From Candidatus Mycobacterium methanotrophicum (lineage in GTDB: Bacteria > Actinomycetota > Actinomycetes > Mycobacteriales > Mycobacteriaceae), in NCBI RefSeq assembly GCF_023515995.1, contig NZ_CP097320.1:62001-126000 (forward strand): a DNA stretch of 64,000 nucleotides, in the 5' to 3' direction. Shown in pieces: positions 35,855-48,000 of this stretch; within the stretch, counting starts at the first letter, position 1, and each line of letters opens with the position of its first letter. A model generated the notes under the pieces. That model was not told the origin of the DNA, made no database searches, and saw nothing but the letters and a program-made list of their open reading frames with translations. The position numbers were made by a program, and so were the translations under genes.

Positions 35855-36774
35855 GTGAGGACATCAAAGACGAGGCGCCGGTGACCGGTCCGCCGGCCAA
35901 CCTGATCGTCGGCGTCATCACCGCGATGCGCCCGCGGCAATGGCTGAAGAACATCCTGGTGCTGTTGGCGCCGCTGGCCGCCTGGGGCGCCGACGCCCAC
36001 TACGACTGGCTCAAGGTGCTCTTCGAGGTGGCGGTCGCTTTCGTGGTGTTCTGCCTGGCGGCCTCGTCCATCTACCTGGTCAACGACGTCCGCGACGTCG
36101 AGGCCGACCGCGCGCATCCCACCAAGCGGTTCCGCCCGATCGCCGCCGGCGTGGTGCCCGAGTGGCTGGCCTACACACTGGCGGCGGTGCTGGGCGCGGC
36201 GTCGCTCGGCGTGGCGTGGTGGCTCACCCCGAACCTGGCGGTGGTGATGGCCGTCTACATAGGCATCCAGCTGGCCTACTGCTTCGGCCTCAAGCATCAA
36301 GCGGTGATCGACATCAGCATCGTCTCGTCGGGTTTTTTGATCCGCGGCATCGCCGGTGGTGCGGCCACCAATATCCGTCTGTCGCAATGGTTTTTGCTGA
36401 CATTGGCCTTCGGCTCATTGTTCATCGCGGCCGGCAAGCGCTATGCCGAGCTGCAATTGGCCGAGCGCACCGGCGCCAGCATCCGCAAGTCGCTGGAGAA
36501 TTACACCAGCACCTACCTGCGGTTCGTCTGGACGATGTCGGCCACCGCGATGGTGGTCTGCTACGGGCTGTGGGCCTTCGAGCGCGATCACGGCCGGGCC
36601 GGCTGGTTCGCGGTGTCGATGATCCCGGCGACCATTGGGATCCTGCGGTATGCGGTGGACATCGACGGCGGCCTGGCCGGCGAGCCCGAGGACATCGCGC
36701 TGCGCGATCGGGTGCTGCAGGTGCTGTTCCTGGCCTTGATCGGAACCGTCGGTGTTGCGGTTTTCCTCGGCTGA
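35851..36774 (+). CDS. ubiA: Decaprenyl-phosphate phosphoribosyltransferase (UbiA family)
   Basis: 307-residue polytopic prenyltransferase of the UbiA family. It transfers phosphoribose from PRPP to decaprenyl phosphate to make decaprenylphosphoryl-5-phosphoribose, the arabinose donor precursor. About nine membrane helices are seen. The two Asp-rich motifs are YLVNDVRDVEADR (NDxxDxxxD) and the second one near the end (DIDGGLAGEPEDIALRDR). The first loop RPRQWLKNILV is conserved. Substitutions in this protein are linked to ethambutol resistance in M. tuberculosis. The ATG at 35851 overlaps the PAP2 stop; aftB starts just past its end. Confidence 0.96.
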   Translation: MSEDIKDEAPVTGPPANLIVGVITAMRPRQWLKNILVLLAPLAAWGADAHYDWLKVLFEVAVAFVVFCLAASSIYLVNDVRDVEADRAHPTKRFRPIAAGVVPEWLAYTLAAVLGAASLGVAWWLTPNLAVVMAVYIGIQLAYCFGLKHQAVIDISIVSSGFLIRGIAGGAATNIRLSQWFLLTLAFGSLFIAAGKRYAELQLAERTGASIRKSLENYTSTYLRFVWTMSATAMVVCYGLWAFERDHGRAGWFAVSMIPATIGILRYAVDIDGGLAGEPEDIALRDRVLQVLFLALIGTVGVAVFLG

Positions 36775-36775
36775 C

Positions 36776-38761
36776 GTGGCCGTGAAGACTCCGGCGCCGC
36801 CTGGCCGGCCGATAACCGGAGCGGTAGGCCGGCCGGCATTCCCGTATGACATCACCGTCAGGACCAGTCTGTGGGTCAGCGTGGCCGTGGTCGCCGTGTT
36901 GTTCGGGTGGGGGGCCTGGCAGCGGCGCTGGATCGCCGACGACGGGCTGATCGTCTTGCGCACGGTGCGAAACCTGCTGGCCGGCAACGGCCCGGTGTTC
37001 AACGCGGGCGAGCGGGTAGAGGCCAACACCTCGGTGGTGTGGACGTATCTGCTCTATGCCGCAAGTTGGCTGAGCGGCCCGATGCGCCTGGAGTATGTGG
37101 CCCTGGTGCTGGCGCTGATGCTGAGCGTGGCGGGGCTGGCGATGCTGATGTTGGGCACCGGCCGGCTGTTCGCGCCAGGGTTGCTGGGCCGCCGGGCGGT
37201 GATGCTGCCGGCTGGCGCGCTGGTGTACATCGCGGTCCCGCCGGCGCGTGACTTCGCCACCTCCGGTCTGGAAAGCGGGCTGGTGATGGCCTATCTCGGG
37301 CTGCTGTGGTGGATGATGGTCTGCTGGTCGCAGGCCCATCCCCGGCCCGGCGGGCTGCCCTCTCCCGGGCGGGTGTTCACCGGCGTGCTGGCGTTTGTCG
37401 CCGGGTGCAGCGTCTTGGTGCGGCCCGAGCTGGCGCTGATCGGCGGCCTGGCGCTGATCATGATGCTGATCGCCGCCAAGGGCCGGCGGGCCAGAGTGCT
37501 GATCGTGGTGGCCGGTGGGCTGCTTCCGGTGGGGTACGAGATCTTCCGAATGGGCTACTACGGGTTGCTGTTTCCCGGCACCGCGCTGGCCAAGGATGCG
37601 GCCGGCGACAAGTGGTCGCAGGGCGTGATCTACCTGTGCAACTTCAACCGCCCGTACGCGCTGTGGATACCGGCGGTGTTGCTGGTGGGGCTGGGGTCGG
37701 TGGTCTGGAGTCGTGGCCCAGCCGGCCGCCGCAACGGAATTCGGTATCCGCCCGCGTCCGCGCCCGGACCGCTGGCCCGGTCGGCGCAAAGCCCAACCGC
37801 CGTCGTGGTGTTCATCCTCCTCAGCGGTCTGCTGCAGGCGCTGTACTGGATTCGGCAGGGCGGGGATTTCATGCATGGCCGGGTGCTGCTGGTACCGCTG
37901 TTGTGCTTGCTGGCGCCAGTCGCGGTGGTTCCGGTGGTGTTCCCGCACGGCACCCGACTGTCCCGGGAAGCCGGCTACTGGTTGGCCGGCGCGGTGTGTG
38001 CGCTGTGGATGGCGATCGCGGGCTGGTCGCTGTGGGCGGCCAATTCGCCGGGAATGGGCGACGACGCCACCCGGGTCACCTACTCAGGCATCGTCGACGA
38101 GCGCCGCTTCTACGCGCAGGCGACCGGTCACGCGCATCCGCTGACGGCCGCCGACTATCTGGACTACCCGCGGATGCGCGCGGTGCTGGTGGCGCTCAAC
38201 AACACACCGCAAGGGGCCTTGCTGCTGCCGTCGGGCAATTACGACCAGTGGGACCTGGTCCCGCCCACCGCGCCGCAGGCGCAGCCGGGCCTTTCTGAAA
38301 AGGGGCCTCACACAGTGTTTTTCACCAATCTCGGCATGGTGGGCATGAACGTCGGGCTGGATGTCCGGGTGATCGACCAAATCGGGTTGGCCAACCCGCT
38401 GGCCGCTCACACCGCCCGGTTGCAGCACGGCCGGATCGGCCACGACAAGAACCTGTTCCCGGACTGGGCGATCGCCGACGGACCCTGGGTGAAGTGGTAT
38501 CCGGGTGTTCCGGGCTACCTCGACGCGCAATGGGTGGCTCAGGCAGAGGCGGCCCTGAAGTGTCCGGCGACCAAGGCGATGCTGAATTCGGTGCGTGCTC
38601 CGATGGGTTTTCACCGGTTTGTGTCGAATCTGCTGCACTCCTTTGAGTTCACCCGGTATCGAATCGACCGGGTTCCCCGCTATGAACTCATCAGGTGCGG
38701 CTTGGCCATGCCGGAAACCGGCGGTGTGCCATACACCGGCCTGCCGGCGACCGGACCCTAG
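36776..38761 (+). CDS. aftB: Terminal beta-(1,2)-arabinofuranosyltransferase AftB
   Basis: About 661-residue GT-C membrane enzyme that adds the terminal beta-1,2 arabinofuranose to arabinan, using decaprenyl-phosphoryl-arabinose. It has ten or so membrane helices. The GT-C aspartates are in WQRRWIADDGLIVLRTVRNL, followed by FNAGERVEANTSVVWTYL and ARDFATSGLESGLV. The C-terminal periplasmic domain starts after LWAANSPGMGDDATR and includes YSGIVDERRFYAQATGHAHP and IDQIGLANPLAAHTARL. It is about 35 residues longer than the M. tuberculosis enzyme, mostly at the N-terminus. GTG at 36776 lies one base past the ubiA stop; a later ATG is possible. Confidence 0.95.
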   Translation: MAVKTPAPPGRPITGAVGRPAFPYDITVRTSLWVSVAVVAVLFGWGAWQRRWIADDGLIVLRTVRNLLAGNGPVFNAGERVEANTSVVWTYLLYAASWLSGPMRLEYVALVLALMLSVAGLAMLMLGTGRLFAPGLLGRRAVMLPAGALVYIAVPPARDFATSGLESGLVMAYLGLLWWMMVCWSQAHPRPGGLPSPGRVFTGVLAFVAGCSVLVRPELALIGGLALIMMLIAAKGRRARVLIVVAGGLLPVGYEIFRMGYYGLLFPGTALAKDAAGDKWSQGVIYLCNFNRPYALWIPAVLLVGLGSVVWSRGPAGRRNGIRYPPASAPGPLARSAQSPTAVVVFILLSGLLQALYWIRQGGDFMHGRVLLVPLLCLLAPVAVVPVVFPHGTRLSREAGYWLAGAVCALWMAIAGWSLWAANSPGMGDDATRVTYSGIVDERRFYAQATGHAHPLTAADYLDYPRMRAVLVALNNTPQGALLLPSGNYDQWDLVPPTAPQAQPGLSEKGPHTVFFTNLGMVGMNVGLDVRVIDQIGLANPLAAHTARLQHGRIGHDKNLFPDWAIADGPWVKWYPGVPGYLDAQWVAQAEAALKCPATKAMLNSVRAPMGFHRFVSNLLHSFEFTRYRIDRVPRYELIRCGLAMPETGGVPYTGLPATGP

Positions 38762-38763
38762 TC

Positions 38764-40703
<1,940 letters not shown>

Positions 40704-40722
40704 GATAGCAACGGCGCGGCTG

Positions 40723-40752
40723 ACGGCGACGACCTTGCGGGGTCGTCGCCGT
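40723..40752 (+). terminator. Hairpin after fbpA
   Basis: A perfect 12-base-pair stem, ACGGCGACGACC (40723-40734) with GGTCGTCGCCGT (40741-40752), and a 6-base loop. No T-run follows, which is common for mycobacterial intrinsic-like terminators. It should end or attenuate fbpA transcription before fbpD. Confidence 0.6.
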
Positions 40753-40860
40753 TCGCCGTTTCCGGCGTCCGGTCAGCGGCGGTGTGGTTAGCTACCTTGC
40801 GGGACGAGAACGATCCGCGCGGGTCTCGGGGATGGTGGTCGAGCGACAAGTGAGGTCATT

Positions 40861-41751
40861 ATGAGACGCCTGTCGATGCTGCTGCGGCTGCTGTGCGCCG
40901 CGGCGCTGACGATCGGGATCGCAGGCGCCGTCCGCGCCGGGTCCGCCCGCGCCGCGGGCTACGAGACGCTGATGGTTCCCTCGGCGTCGATGGGCCGCGA
41001 CATCCCCGTGGCGTTCTTGGCGGGTGGCCCGCACGCGGTCTATCTGCTGGACGCGTTCAACGCCGCGCCGGACGTCAGCAACTGGGTGACAGCCGGTAAC
41101 GCGATGAACACGCTGGCCGGCAAGGGAATCTCGGTGGCGGCACCGGCCGGCGGCGCGTTCAGCATGTACACCAACTGGGAGCAGGACGGCAGCAAACAGT
41201 GGGAGACGTTCCTGTCCACCGAGTTGCCGGACTGGCTGGCCGCCAACAAGGGCCTGGCGCCCGGCGGCCACGCCGTGGTGGGTGCATCCCAAGGCGGCTA
41301 CGGGGCGATGGCCCTGGCTTGCTTCCACCCCGAGCGCTTCGGCTACGCCGGTTCGCTGTCAGGCTTCCTGTACCCGTCGAACACCACCACGAGCGGCGCG
41401 ATCCTGGCCGGTCTGCAGCAATTCGGCGGCGTCGACGGCAACGGCATGTGGGGCGCCCCGCAGCTGGGTCGCTGGAAGTGGCACGACCCATGGGTGCATG
41501 CCGACCTGCTCGCCCAGAACAACTCGCGGATCTGGGTGTGGAGCCCGACGAACATGGGCGGTGACGCCGCCGCGATGATCGGCCAGGCCGGCGAGGCGAT
41601 GGGTAACAGCCGGATGTTCTACCAGCAGTACCGCAACGTCGGTGGGCACAACGGCCACTTCGACTTCCCCGGCGGCGGCAGCAACGACTGGGGCTCGTGG
41701 GGCGGGCAGCTGAGCGCAATGTCCGGCGACGTCGTCGGCGCCATCCGCTAG
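40861..41751 (+). CDS. fbpD: Antigen 85-related secreted protein MPT51
   Basis: 296-residue secreted alpha/beta hydrolase-fold protein. The signal peptide is residues 1-32 (LLRLLCAAALTIGIAGAV, ending ARA) and the mature part begins AGYETLMVPSAS. In M. tuberculosis MPT51 (FbpD) has the antigen 85 fold but lacks the catalytic triad. Here the nucleophile position reads GASQGG, so a Ser is present where I recall Ala. The Glu and His positions remain non-catalytic (a Gly-Asn-Ser region and GSNDWGSWG), so mycolyl transfer is still unlikely. It may bind trehalose or fibronectin. It lies downstream of fbpA on the same strand. Confidence 0.94.
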   Translation: MRRLSMLLRLLCAAALTIGIAGAVRAGSARAAGYETLMVPSASMGRDIPVAFLAGGPHAVYLLDAFNAAPDVSNWVTAGNAMNTLAGKGISVAAPAGGAFSMYTNWEQDGSKQWETFLSTELPDWLAANKGLAPGGHAVVGASQGGYGAMALACFHPERFGYAGSLSGFLYPSNTTTSGAILAGLQQFGGVDGNGMWGAPQLGRWKWHDPWVHADLLAQNNSRIWVWSPTNMGGDAAAMIGQAGEAMGNSRMFYQQYRNVGGHNGHFDFPGGGSNDWGSWGGQLSAMSGDVVGAIR

Positions 41752-41862
41752 ACCGGAGGCGGTGCCGTGACCCGGTACCGTAAAGGGGTGCAGCAGCCGT
41801 TACGGCTGCCCGCTGTCGAATGAGTCGCCTGTGCGACTGAATGACTCTGTTAGCAGGAGACC

Positions 41863-42885
41863 ATGGCCCGAAGTTCCCGGCGTAGTTCTCGGCGCAAGCG
41901 CCACCGCACCTTGGCGTTGATCGCCGCCTGCGCAACAGCGCTCGTGGTCGCGCTGGTCATCTACGCGGTGGTGACGATCCTGCGGCAACCGAAGAACCCA
42001 CCGAGCGCGGTGCCGCCCAGCATCGTCCCGCCGACCAGCAGTGCGGCCCGCCCGCACAAGCCGCGACCGGCCTTTCAGGACGCCAGCTGCCCTGACGTGC
42101 AGCTGATCGCGGTCCCCGGGACCTGGGAGTCGTCGCTGCAGGACAATCCGCTCAACCCCGTCGACTTCCCAAAGGCGTTGTTGCTCAACGTGACCCGGCG
42201 GATCAGCCAGCAGTTCAGCCCCAGCCGGGTCGAGACGTACACCGTTGCCTACACCGCGCAATTCCACAACCCGCTGAGCGGGGACACTCAAATGTCCTAC
42301 AACGACAGCAGGGCCGAGGGAACCCGCGCCACGGTCAAGGCGATGACCGATATGACCGCCAAGTGCCCGTTGACCAGCTATGTGCTGGTCGGCTTCTCCC
42401 AAGGGGCGGTGATCGCCGGCGACATCGCCAGCGATGTCGGCAATGGCCGCGGCCCGGTCGACGACGATCTGGTGCTCGGTGTGACGTTGATCGCCGATGG
42501 CCGCCGCCAGCAAGGGGTGGGCCAGGAGATCGGACCCAATCCACCGGGCGAGGGCGCCGAGATCACCCTGCAGGAGGTGCCGGTATTGTCCGGGCTTGGG
42601 TTGACGATGACCGGCCCGCGCCCGGGTGGCTTCGGTTCGCTCAACAGCAAGACCAACGAGATCTGCGGAGTCGGTGACCTGATCTGCGCTGCCCCGCAGG
42701 ACGCGTTCAGCCTGGCCAACCTGCCCAAGACGCTGGATGTCCTGGCCGGCGGCGCCGGCCAGCCGGTTCACGCGCTGTATGCCACCACCCAGTTCTGGAG
42801 CCTGGATGGACAGCCGGCGACCCTGTGGACGTCGAATTGGGCGCACGACGTGATCGAGAACGCGCCGCATCCCAAACACGGGTAA
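41863..42885 (+). CDS. culp6: Cutinase-like envelope lipase Culp6
   Basis: 340-residue membrane-anchored cutinase-family hydrolase, matching Rv3802c. The first 25 residues are basic, followed by one helix ([21 protein letters not shown]) that anchors it outside. The hydrolase domain has [18 protein letters not shown], the nucleophile [13 protein letters not shown], the Asp ([15 protein letters not shown]) and the His ([11 protein letters not shown]). In M. tuberculosis it has phospholipase and thioesterase activity and is essential, adjusting mycolic acid metabolism. It is 4 residues longer than that protein. The ATG at 41863 follows AGGAGACC. It precedes fadD32. Confidence 0.95.
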   Translation: MARSSRRSSRRKRHRTLALIAACATALVVALVIYAVVTILRQPKNPPSAVPPSIVPPTSSAARPHKPRPAFQDASCPDVQLIAVPGTWESSLQDNPLNPVDFPKALLLNVTRRISQQFSPSRVETYTVAYTAQFHNPLSGDTQMSYNDSRAEGTRATVKAMTDMTAKCPLTSYVLVGFSQGAVIAGDIASDVGNGRGPVDDDLVLGVTLIADGRRQQGVGQEIGPNPPGEGAEITLQEVPVLSGLGLTMTGPRPGGFGSLNSKTNEICGVGDLICAAPQDAFSLANLPKTLDVLAGGAGQPVHALYATTQFWSLDGQPATLWTSNWAHDVIENAPHPKHG

Positions 42886-43083
42886 CAATTCCGACAAGCG
42901 GTACCGTCAGGTTTGGTTCGCGGCGCAAGGCCCACTAACATTAAGAACAATTTAAGAACAGCTGTGGTCGGTGGGCGAGTCGACGCGTTGCGGATTGCCG
43001 GTGTGCTCCGCATGCCGACTGCGTCCTGCCGGCCGACCGTACCGGACGTAACCGTCGGGGCAGCCCAGACGGATGTGGCCCGA

Positions 43084-43104
43084 CCTAGAACCTAGAACCT
43101 AGAA
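43084..43104 (+). repeat. Three tandem CCTAGAA units in the fadD32 leader
   Basis: CCTAGAA repeats three times exactly (43084-43090, 43091-43097, 43098-43104), about 20 bases before the fadD32 start and 8 bases before its GGAGAG ribosome site. Direct 7-base repeats can gain or lose units by slipped replication. Confidence 0.85.
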
Positions 43105-43124
43105 CTGTGTGACAGGAGAGTGGC

Positions 43125-45014
43125 GTGCCGTACCACAACCCGTTCGTCGTGAACGGAAAGATCAGGTTCCCGGAGAACACCGATCTGGTTCGTCACGTCG
43201 AGAAGTGGGCCCGGGTGCGGGGAGGCCAGCTGGCCTACCGGTTCCTGGACTTCTCCACCGAACGCGATGGCGTCGCGAAGGAGATCTCGTGGGCCGACTT
43301 CTGCGCGCGCAACCGCGCCGTCGGCGCCCGGCTGCAGCAGATCACCCAGCCCGGTGACCGGATCGCGGTTCTATGCCCGCAGAACCTGGACTATCTGGTC
43401 GCGTTCTTCGGCGTCTTGTACTCCGGCCGGATCGCGGTACCGCTGTTCGATCCGGCGGAGCCGGGTCACGTCGGGCGTCTACACGCGGTGCTCGACGACT
43501 GCCAGCCGTCGGCGATCCTGACCACCAGTGATTCCGCCGAGGGGGTTCGCAAGTTCTTCCGCAGCCGCCCGGCCAAGGAGCGGCCGCGCGTCATCGCCGT
43601 CGACGCGGTGCCCGCCGACGTCGGCTCCACGTGGGAGCTCGTGCCGGCCGAGCGGGATACCGTCGCCTACTTGCAGTACACCTCCGGCTCCACCCGCACC
43701 CCAACGGGCGTGATGATCACTCATCTGAACCTGCCGACCAATGTGGTGCAGGTGCTTAGCGCGCTGGAAGGTCAGGAAGGCGATTTCGGCGTCTCCTGGC
43801 TGCCGTTCTTCCACGACATGGGCCTGATCACGATCCTGCTGTCCTCGGTGATCGGATATTCGAACACCTTCATGACGCCGGCGGCGTTTGTCCGCCGACC
43901 CACCCGGTGGATGCGTGCGCTCGCCGGCAACGAAGGCGATACCGGCGGGGCCATCTCCGCAGCCCCGAACTTCGCCTTCGAGCACGCCGCGCTGCGTGGC
44001 CTGCCCAAGGACGGCGAGTCGCTCGACCTGAGCAGGGTCAAGTGCATCCTCAACGGCAGCGAGCCGGTCTCGGCGTCGTCAATCCGCAAGTTCAACGACG
44101 CGTTCGGGCCCTACGGTTTTCAAGAGAAAGCGATCAAGCCGTCCTACGGCCTGGCCGAGGCGACATTGTTCGTCTCGACCACCCCGATGTCGGACGCGCC
44201 CAGGATTGTCTACGTCGACCGCGAGGCGCTGAACAACAAGCGGTTCGTAAAGGTGGCCGCCGAAGCGGAGAACGGCGTTGCGCAGGCCTCGGCCGGCAAG
44301 ATCGGCGTTGACGAGTGGGCGGTCATCGTCGACGCCGAGAGCGCCAGCGAACTGCCCGACGGTCAGATCGGTGAAATCTGGCTGCACGGCAACAACATGG
44401 GTGCCGGCTACTGGAACAGGGAAGAAGAGACTACCGAGACCTTTAAAAACATCCTCAAGTCGCGTACCAGCCCGTCGCACGCCGAAGGGGCTCCCGATGA
44501 CGGGCTGTGGGTGCGCACCGGCGACCTCGGCACCTTCCACGAGGGCGAGCTCTACATCACCGGGCGGGTCAAGGACCTCGTCATCATCGACGGCCGCAAC
44601 CACTATCCGCAGGACCTCGAGTACTCGGCGCAGGAAGCCAACCGGGCGTTGCGGGCCGGCTATGTGGCCGCCTTCTCGGTGCCGTTGAATCAGTTGCCCG
44701 CCGAGGTGTTCGACAATCCGCACGCGGGCCTCAGATACGACCCGGATGACACTTCCGAGCAGTTGGTGATCGTCAGTGAACGGGCCACCGGCGCGCACAA
44801 GCTGGACCATCAACCCATCGCCGATGACATCCGCACCGCGATCGCCGTCCGGCACGGGGTGACCGTCCGCGACGTGCTGCTGGTGTCGTCCGGATCGATT
44901 CCGCGAACCTCCAGCGGCAAAATCGGGCGCCGCGCCTGCCGCACCGCCTATCTGGATGGCGGCCTGCGCAGCGGCACGGCGGTCCCCAATGCTTTCCCCG
45001 ACCAAGCTGACTGA
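43125..45014 (+). CDS. fadD32: Long-chain fatty acyl-AMP ligase FadD32
   Basis: 629-residue ANL-superfamily FAAL that activates the C50-60 meromycolic acid as acyl-adenylate and loads it on the N-terminal ACP of Pks13. The P-loop is [19 protein letters not shown] (near residue 185-203). [12 protein letters not shown], the acyl tunnel region and [13 protein letters not shown] are present. The hinge [20 protein letters not shown] and the catalytic Lys region [10 protein letters not shown] close the C-terminal domain. The GTG at 43125 follows GGAGAG and starts MPYHNPFV. It is 7 bases from pks13, so both are made together. Confidence 0.97.
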   Translation: MPYHNPFVVNGKIRFPENTDLVRHVEKWARVRGGQLAYRFLDFSTERDGVAKEISWADFCARNRAVGARLQQITQPGDRIAVLCPQNLDYLVAFFGVLYSGRIAVPLFDPAEPGHVGRLHAVLDDCQPSAILTTSDSAEGVRKFFRSRPAKERPRVIAVDAVPADVGSTWELVPAERDTVAYLQYTSGSTRTPTGVMITHLNLPTNVVQVLSALEGQEGDFGVSWLPFFHDMGLITILLSSVIGYSNTFMTPAAFVRRPTRWMRALAGNEGDTGGAISAAPNFAFEHAALRGLPKDGESLDLSRVKCILNGSEPVSASSIRKFNDAFGPYGFQEKAIKPSYGLAEATLFVSTTPMSDAPRIVYVDREALNNKRFVKVAAEAENGVAQASAGKIGVDEWAVIVDAESASELPDGQIGEIWLHGNNMGAGYWNREEETTETFKNILKSRTSPSHAEGAPDDGLWVRTGDLGTFHEGELYITGRVKDLVIIDGRNHYPQDLEYSAQEANRALRAGYVAAFSVPLNQLPAEVFDNPHAGLRYDPDDTSEQLVIVSERATGAHKLDHQPIADDIRTAIAVRHGVTVRDVLLVSSGSIPRTSSGKIGRRACRTAYLDGGLRSGTAVPNAFPDQAD

Positions 45015-45021
45015 GCCCAAC

Positions 45022-48000
45022 ATGACTGATACAGACACCGATTTCCAACCAGTGACCGACGGCGCTGTCGCATCAGCGCGCACCGACATGACCGTCATCG
45101 AGGTGCGGCAGTGGTTGCGCAACTGGATCGGCACCGCCACCGGGCAGGCGCCCGACGCCATCGACGAGGCGACGCCGATGGTGGAGCTGGGTCTGTCGTC
45201 GCGCGATGCGGTGGCGATGGCCGCCGACATCGAGGACCGCACCGGGGTGACGGTGTCGATCGCGGCCGCCTTCGAGCATCCGACTGTCGAAGCGCTGGCT
45301 ACCTGGATCGTCGAGGGCGATCCCGACGACGATGCGACCTCCGACGACACCGACTGGACGCGCAGCGGGCCGGTGGAGCGGGTCGACATCGCGGTGGTGG
45401 GCCTGGCCACCCGGCTCCCCGGCGACATGAACAGTCCTGAACAGACGTGGCAGGCGTTGCTGGAGGGTCGCGACGCCATCACCGATCTGCCCGAGGGCCG
45501 CTGGTCGGAGTTCACCGAAGAGCCGCGGATCGCCGAGCGGGTTAGCAAGGCCCGCACCCGCGGCGGCTACCTCAAAGACATCAAGGGCTTCGACTCCGAG
45601 TTCTTCGCGTTGTCCAAGACCGAAGCCGACAACATCGACCCGCAGCAGCGGATGGCACTCGAGCTGACCTGGGAGGCGCTCGAGCACGCCCGCATCCCGG
45701 CGTCGAGCCTGCGCGGCGAATCCGTCGGCGTGTTCGTCGGCACCTCCGTCGCCGACTACAGCTTCCTGGCGATGTCGGACCCGACCGTCGCTCACCCGTA
45801 CGCGATCACCGGCAACGCGAGTTCGATTGTCGCGAACCGGGTTTCCTACTTCTACGACTTCCACGGCCCGTCGGTCGCGGTCGACACCGCGTGCTCGAGC
45901 TCGCTGGTCGCGACGCACCAGGCGGTGCAGGCGCTGCGCAGCGGTGAATGCGACATGGCCGTCGCCGGTGGGGTCAATGCGCTGATCACCCCGGTGGTCA
46001 CGCTCGGTTTCGACGAGATCGGTCAGGTACTTGCGCCCGACGGCCGGATCAAATCGTTCTCCTGCGACGCCGACGGCTACACCCGCTCCGAAGGCGGCGC
46101 GATGCTGCTGCTCAAGCGGGTCGACGACGCCCGCCGCGACGGCGATGCGATTCTCGCGGTGATCGCCGGCAGCGCGGTCAACCACGACGGGCGGTCCAAC
46201 GGCTTGATCGCGCCCAACCCGGACGCGCAGGCCGACGTGCTGCGCCGGGCCTACAAGGACGCCGGCATCAACCCGCGCACGGTCGACTACATCGAGGCGC
46301 ACGGCACCGGAACAGTGCTCGGCGACCCGATCGAGGCGCAGGCGCTCGGCCGGGTGATCGGTCGCGGACGTGCCGCCGACAAGCCGGCGCTGCTGGGCGC
46401 GGTGAAAACCAATGTCGGACATATGGAATCGGCCGCCGGCGCGGCCAGCCTGGCCAAGATGGTGCTGGCCCTGCACCACGACAAGCTGCCGCCGTCGATC
46501 AACTACGCCGGGCCCAACCCGTACATCGACTTCGATACGGCGCATCTGCGCGTCCTGGACACCGCCGCCGACTGGCCGCGCTACGGCGGTTACGCGGTGG
46601 CTGGCGTATCCGGCTTCGGTTTCGGCGGCGCCAACGCGCACGTGGTGCTGCGCGAGGTCTTGCCGCGCGACGTGGTGGAACGTGAACCGGAGCCGCAGTG
46701 CGGTGCTGAGCCCAAGGCCGCGGACCAGCAGCCCGGCTCGTTTGTCGGCGGGGTGCGCTTCGACGAGTACGGCGAGTTCATCGAGGACGAGCATGCGCCG
46801 GCGGCGGCCGAATACAGGCTGCCCGGGATCACCGAGGAAGCGTTGCGGCTCAAAGAGATTGCTCTGCAAGAGCTTGCAGCCGAAGAGCTGCCGGCGCCGA
46901 TGGTGCCGCTGGCGGTGTCGGCGTTTCTGACATCCCGCAAGAAGATCGCCGCCGCGGAGCTGGCCGACTGGATGGAAAGCCCGGAAGGCCAAGCGTCGTC
47001 GCTGGAGTCGATCGGCCGCTCACTGTCGCGCCGTAACCACGGCCGTTCCCGCGCCGTGGTGCTGGCCCACGACCACGACGAAGCCATCAAGGGACTGCGG
47101 GCGATCGCCGACGGCAAGACCAAGCCGAACGTGTTCAGCACCGACGGGCCGGTGGCCAGCCGCCCGGTGTGGGCGATGGCCGGTTTCGGCGCGCAGCACC
47201 GCAAGATGGGCAAGAGCCTGTATCTGCGCAACGAGGTCTTCGCCACGTGGATCGAGAAGGTCGACGCGCTGATCCAGGACGAGCGGGGCTACTCGGTGCT
47301 CGAGCTGATCCTCGACGACTCCCACGAATACGGCATCGAGACCAGCAACGTCGTCATCTTCGCGATCCAGATCGCGCTGGGTGAGTTGCTCAAACATCAC
47401 GGCGCCAAACCCGCTGCGGTAGTAGGACAGTCGCTGGGCGAGCCTGCGTCGGCCTACTTCTCCGGCGGGCTGTCGCTGCAAGACGCCACCCGGGTGATCT
47501 GCTCGCGCTCGCATCTGATGGGCGAGGGCGAAGCGATGCTGTTCGGTGAATACATCCGGCTGATGGCGCTGGTCGAGTATTCCGCCGACGAGCTCAAGAC
47601 CGTGTTCGCCGACTTCCCCGACCTGGAGGTGTGCGTCTACGCCGCGCCCAGCCAGACCGTGATCGGCGGCCCGCCCGAGCAGATCGATGGGATCGTCGCG
47701 CGCTGCGAAGCGGAGGGCCGCTTCGCCCGCAAACTTCAGACCAAGGGCGCCGGCCACACCTCGCAGATGGATCCGCTGCTCGGTGAGTTCTCCGCGGAAC
47801 TGCAGGGCATCACGCCGCTGAGCCCGACCGTCGGGATCTTCTCGACCGTGCACGAGGGCCGCTACATCAAGCCCGGCGGCGAACCGATCCACGATGTCGC
47901 CTACTGGCTCAAGGGAATGCGGCGCTCGGTCTACTTCACCCACGGCGTCCGCAACGCCGTCGACAGCGGCCACACCACCTTCCTGGAGCTCGCGCCCAAC

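Noticed and set aside
45073..46992. Antisense frame of 639 codons opposite pks13
   Set aside because: Fully inside the ketosynthase region of pks13, with no family match and typical shadow composition.
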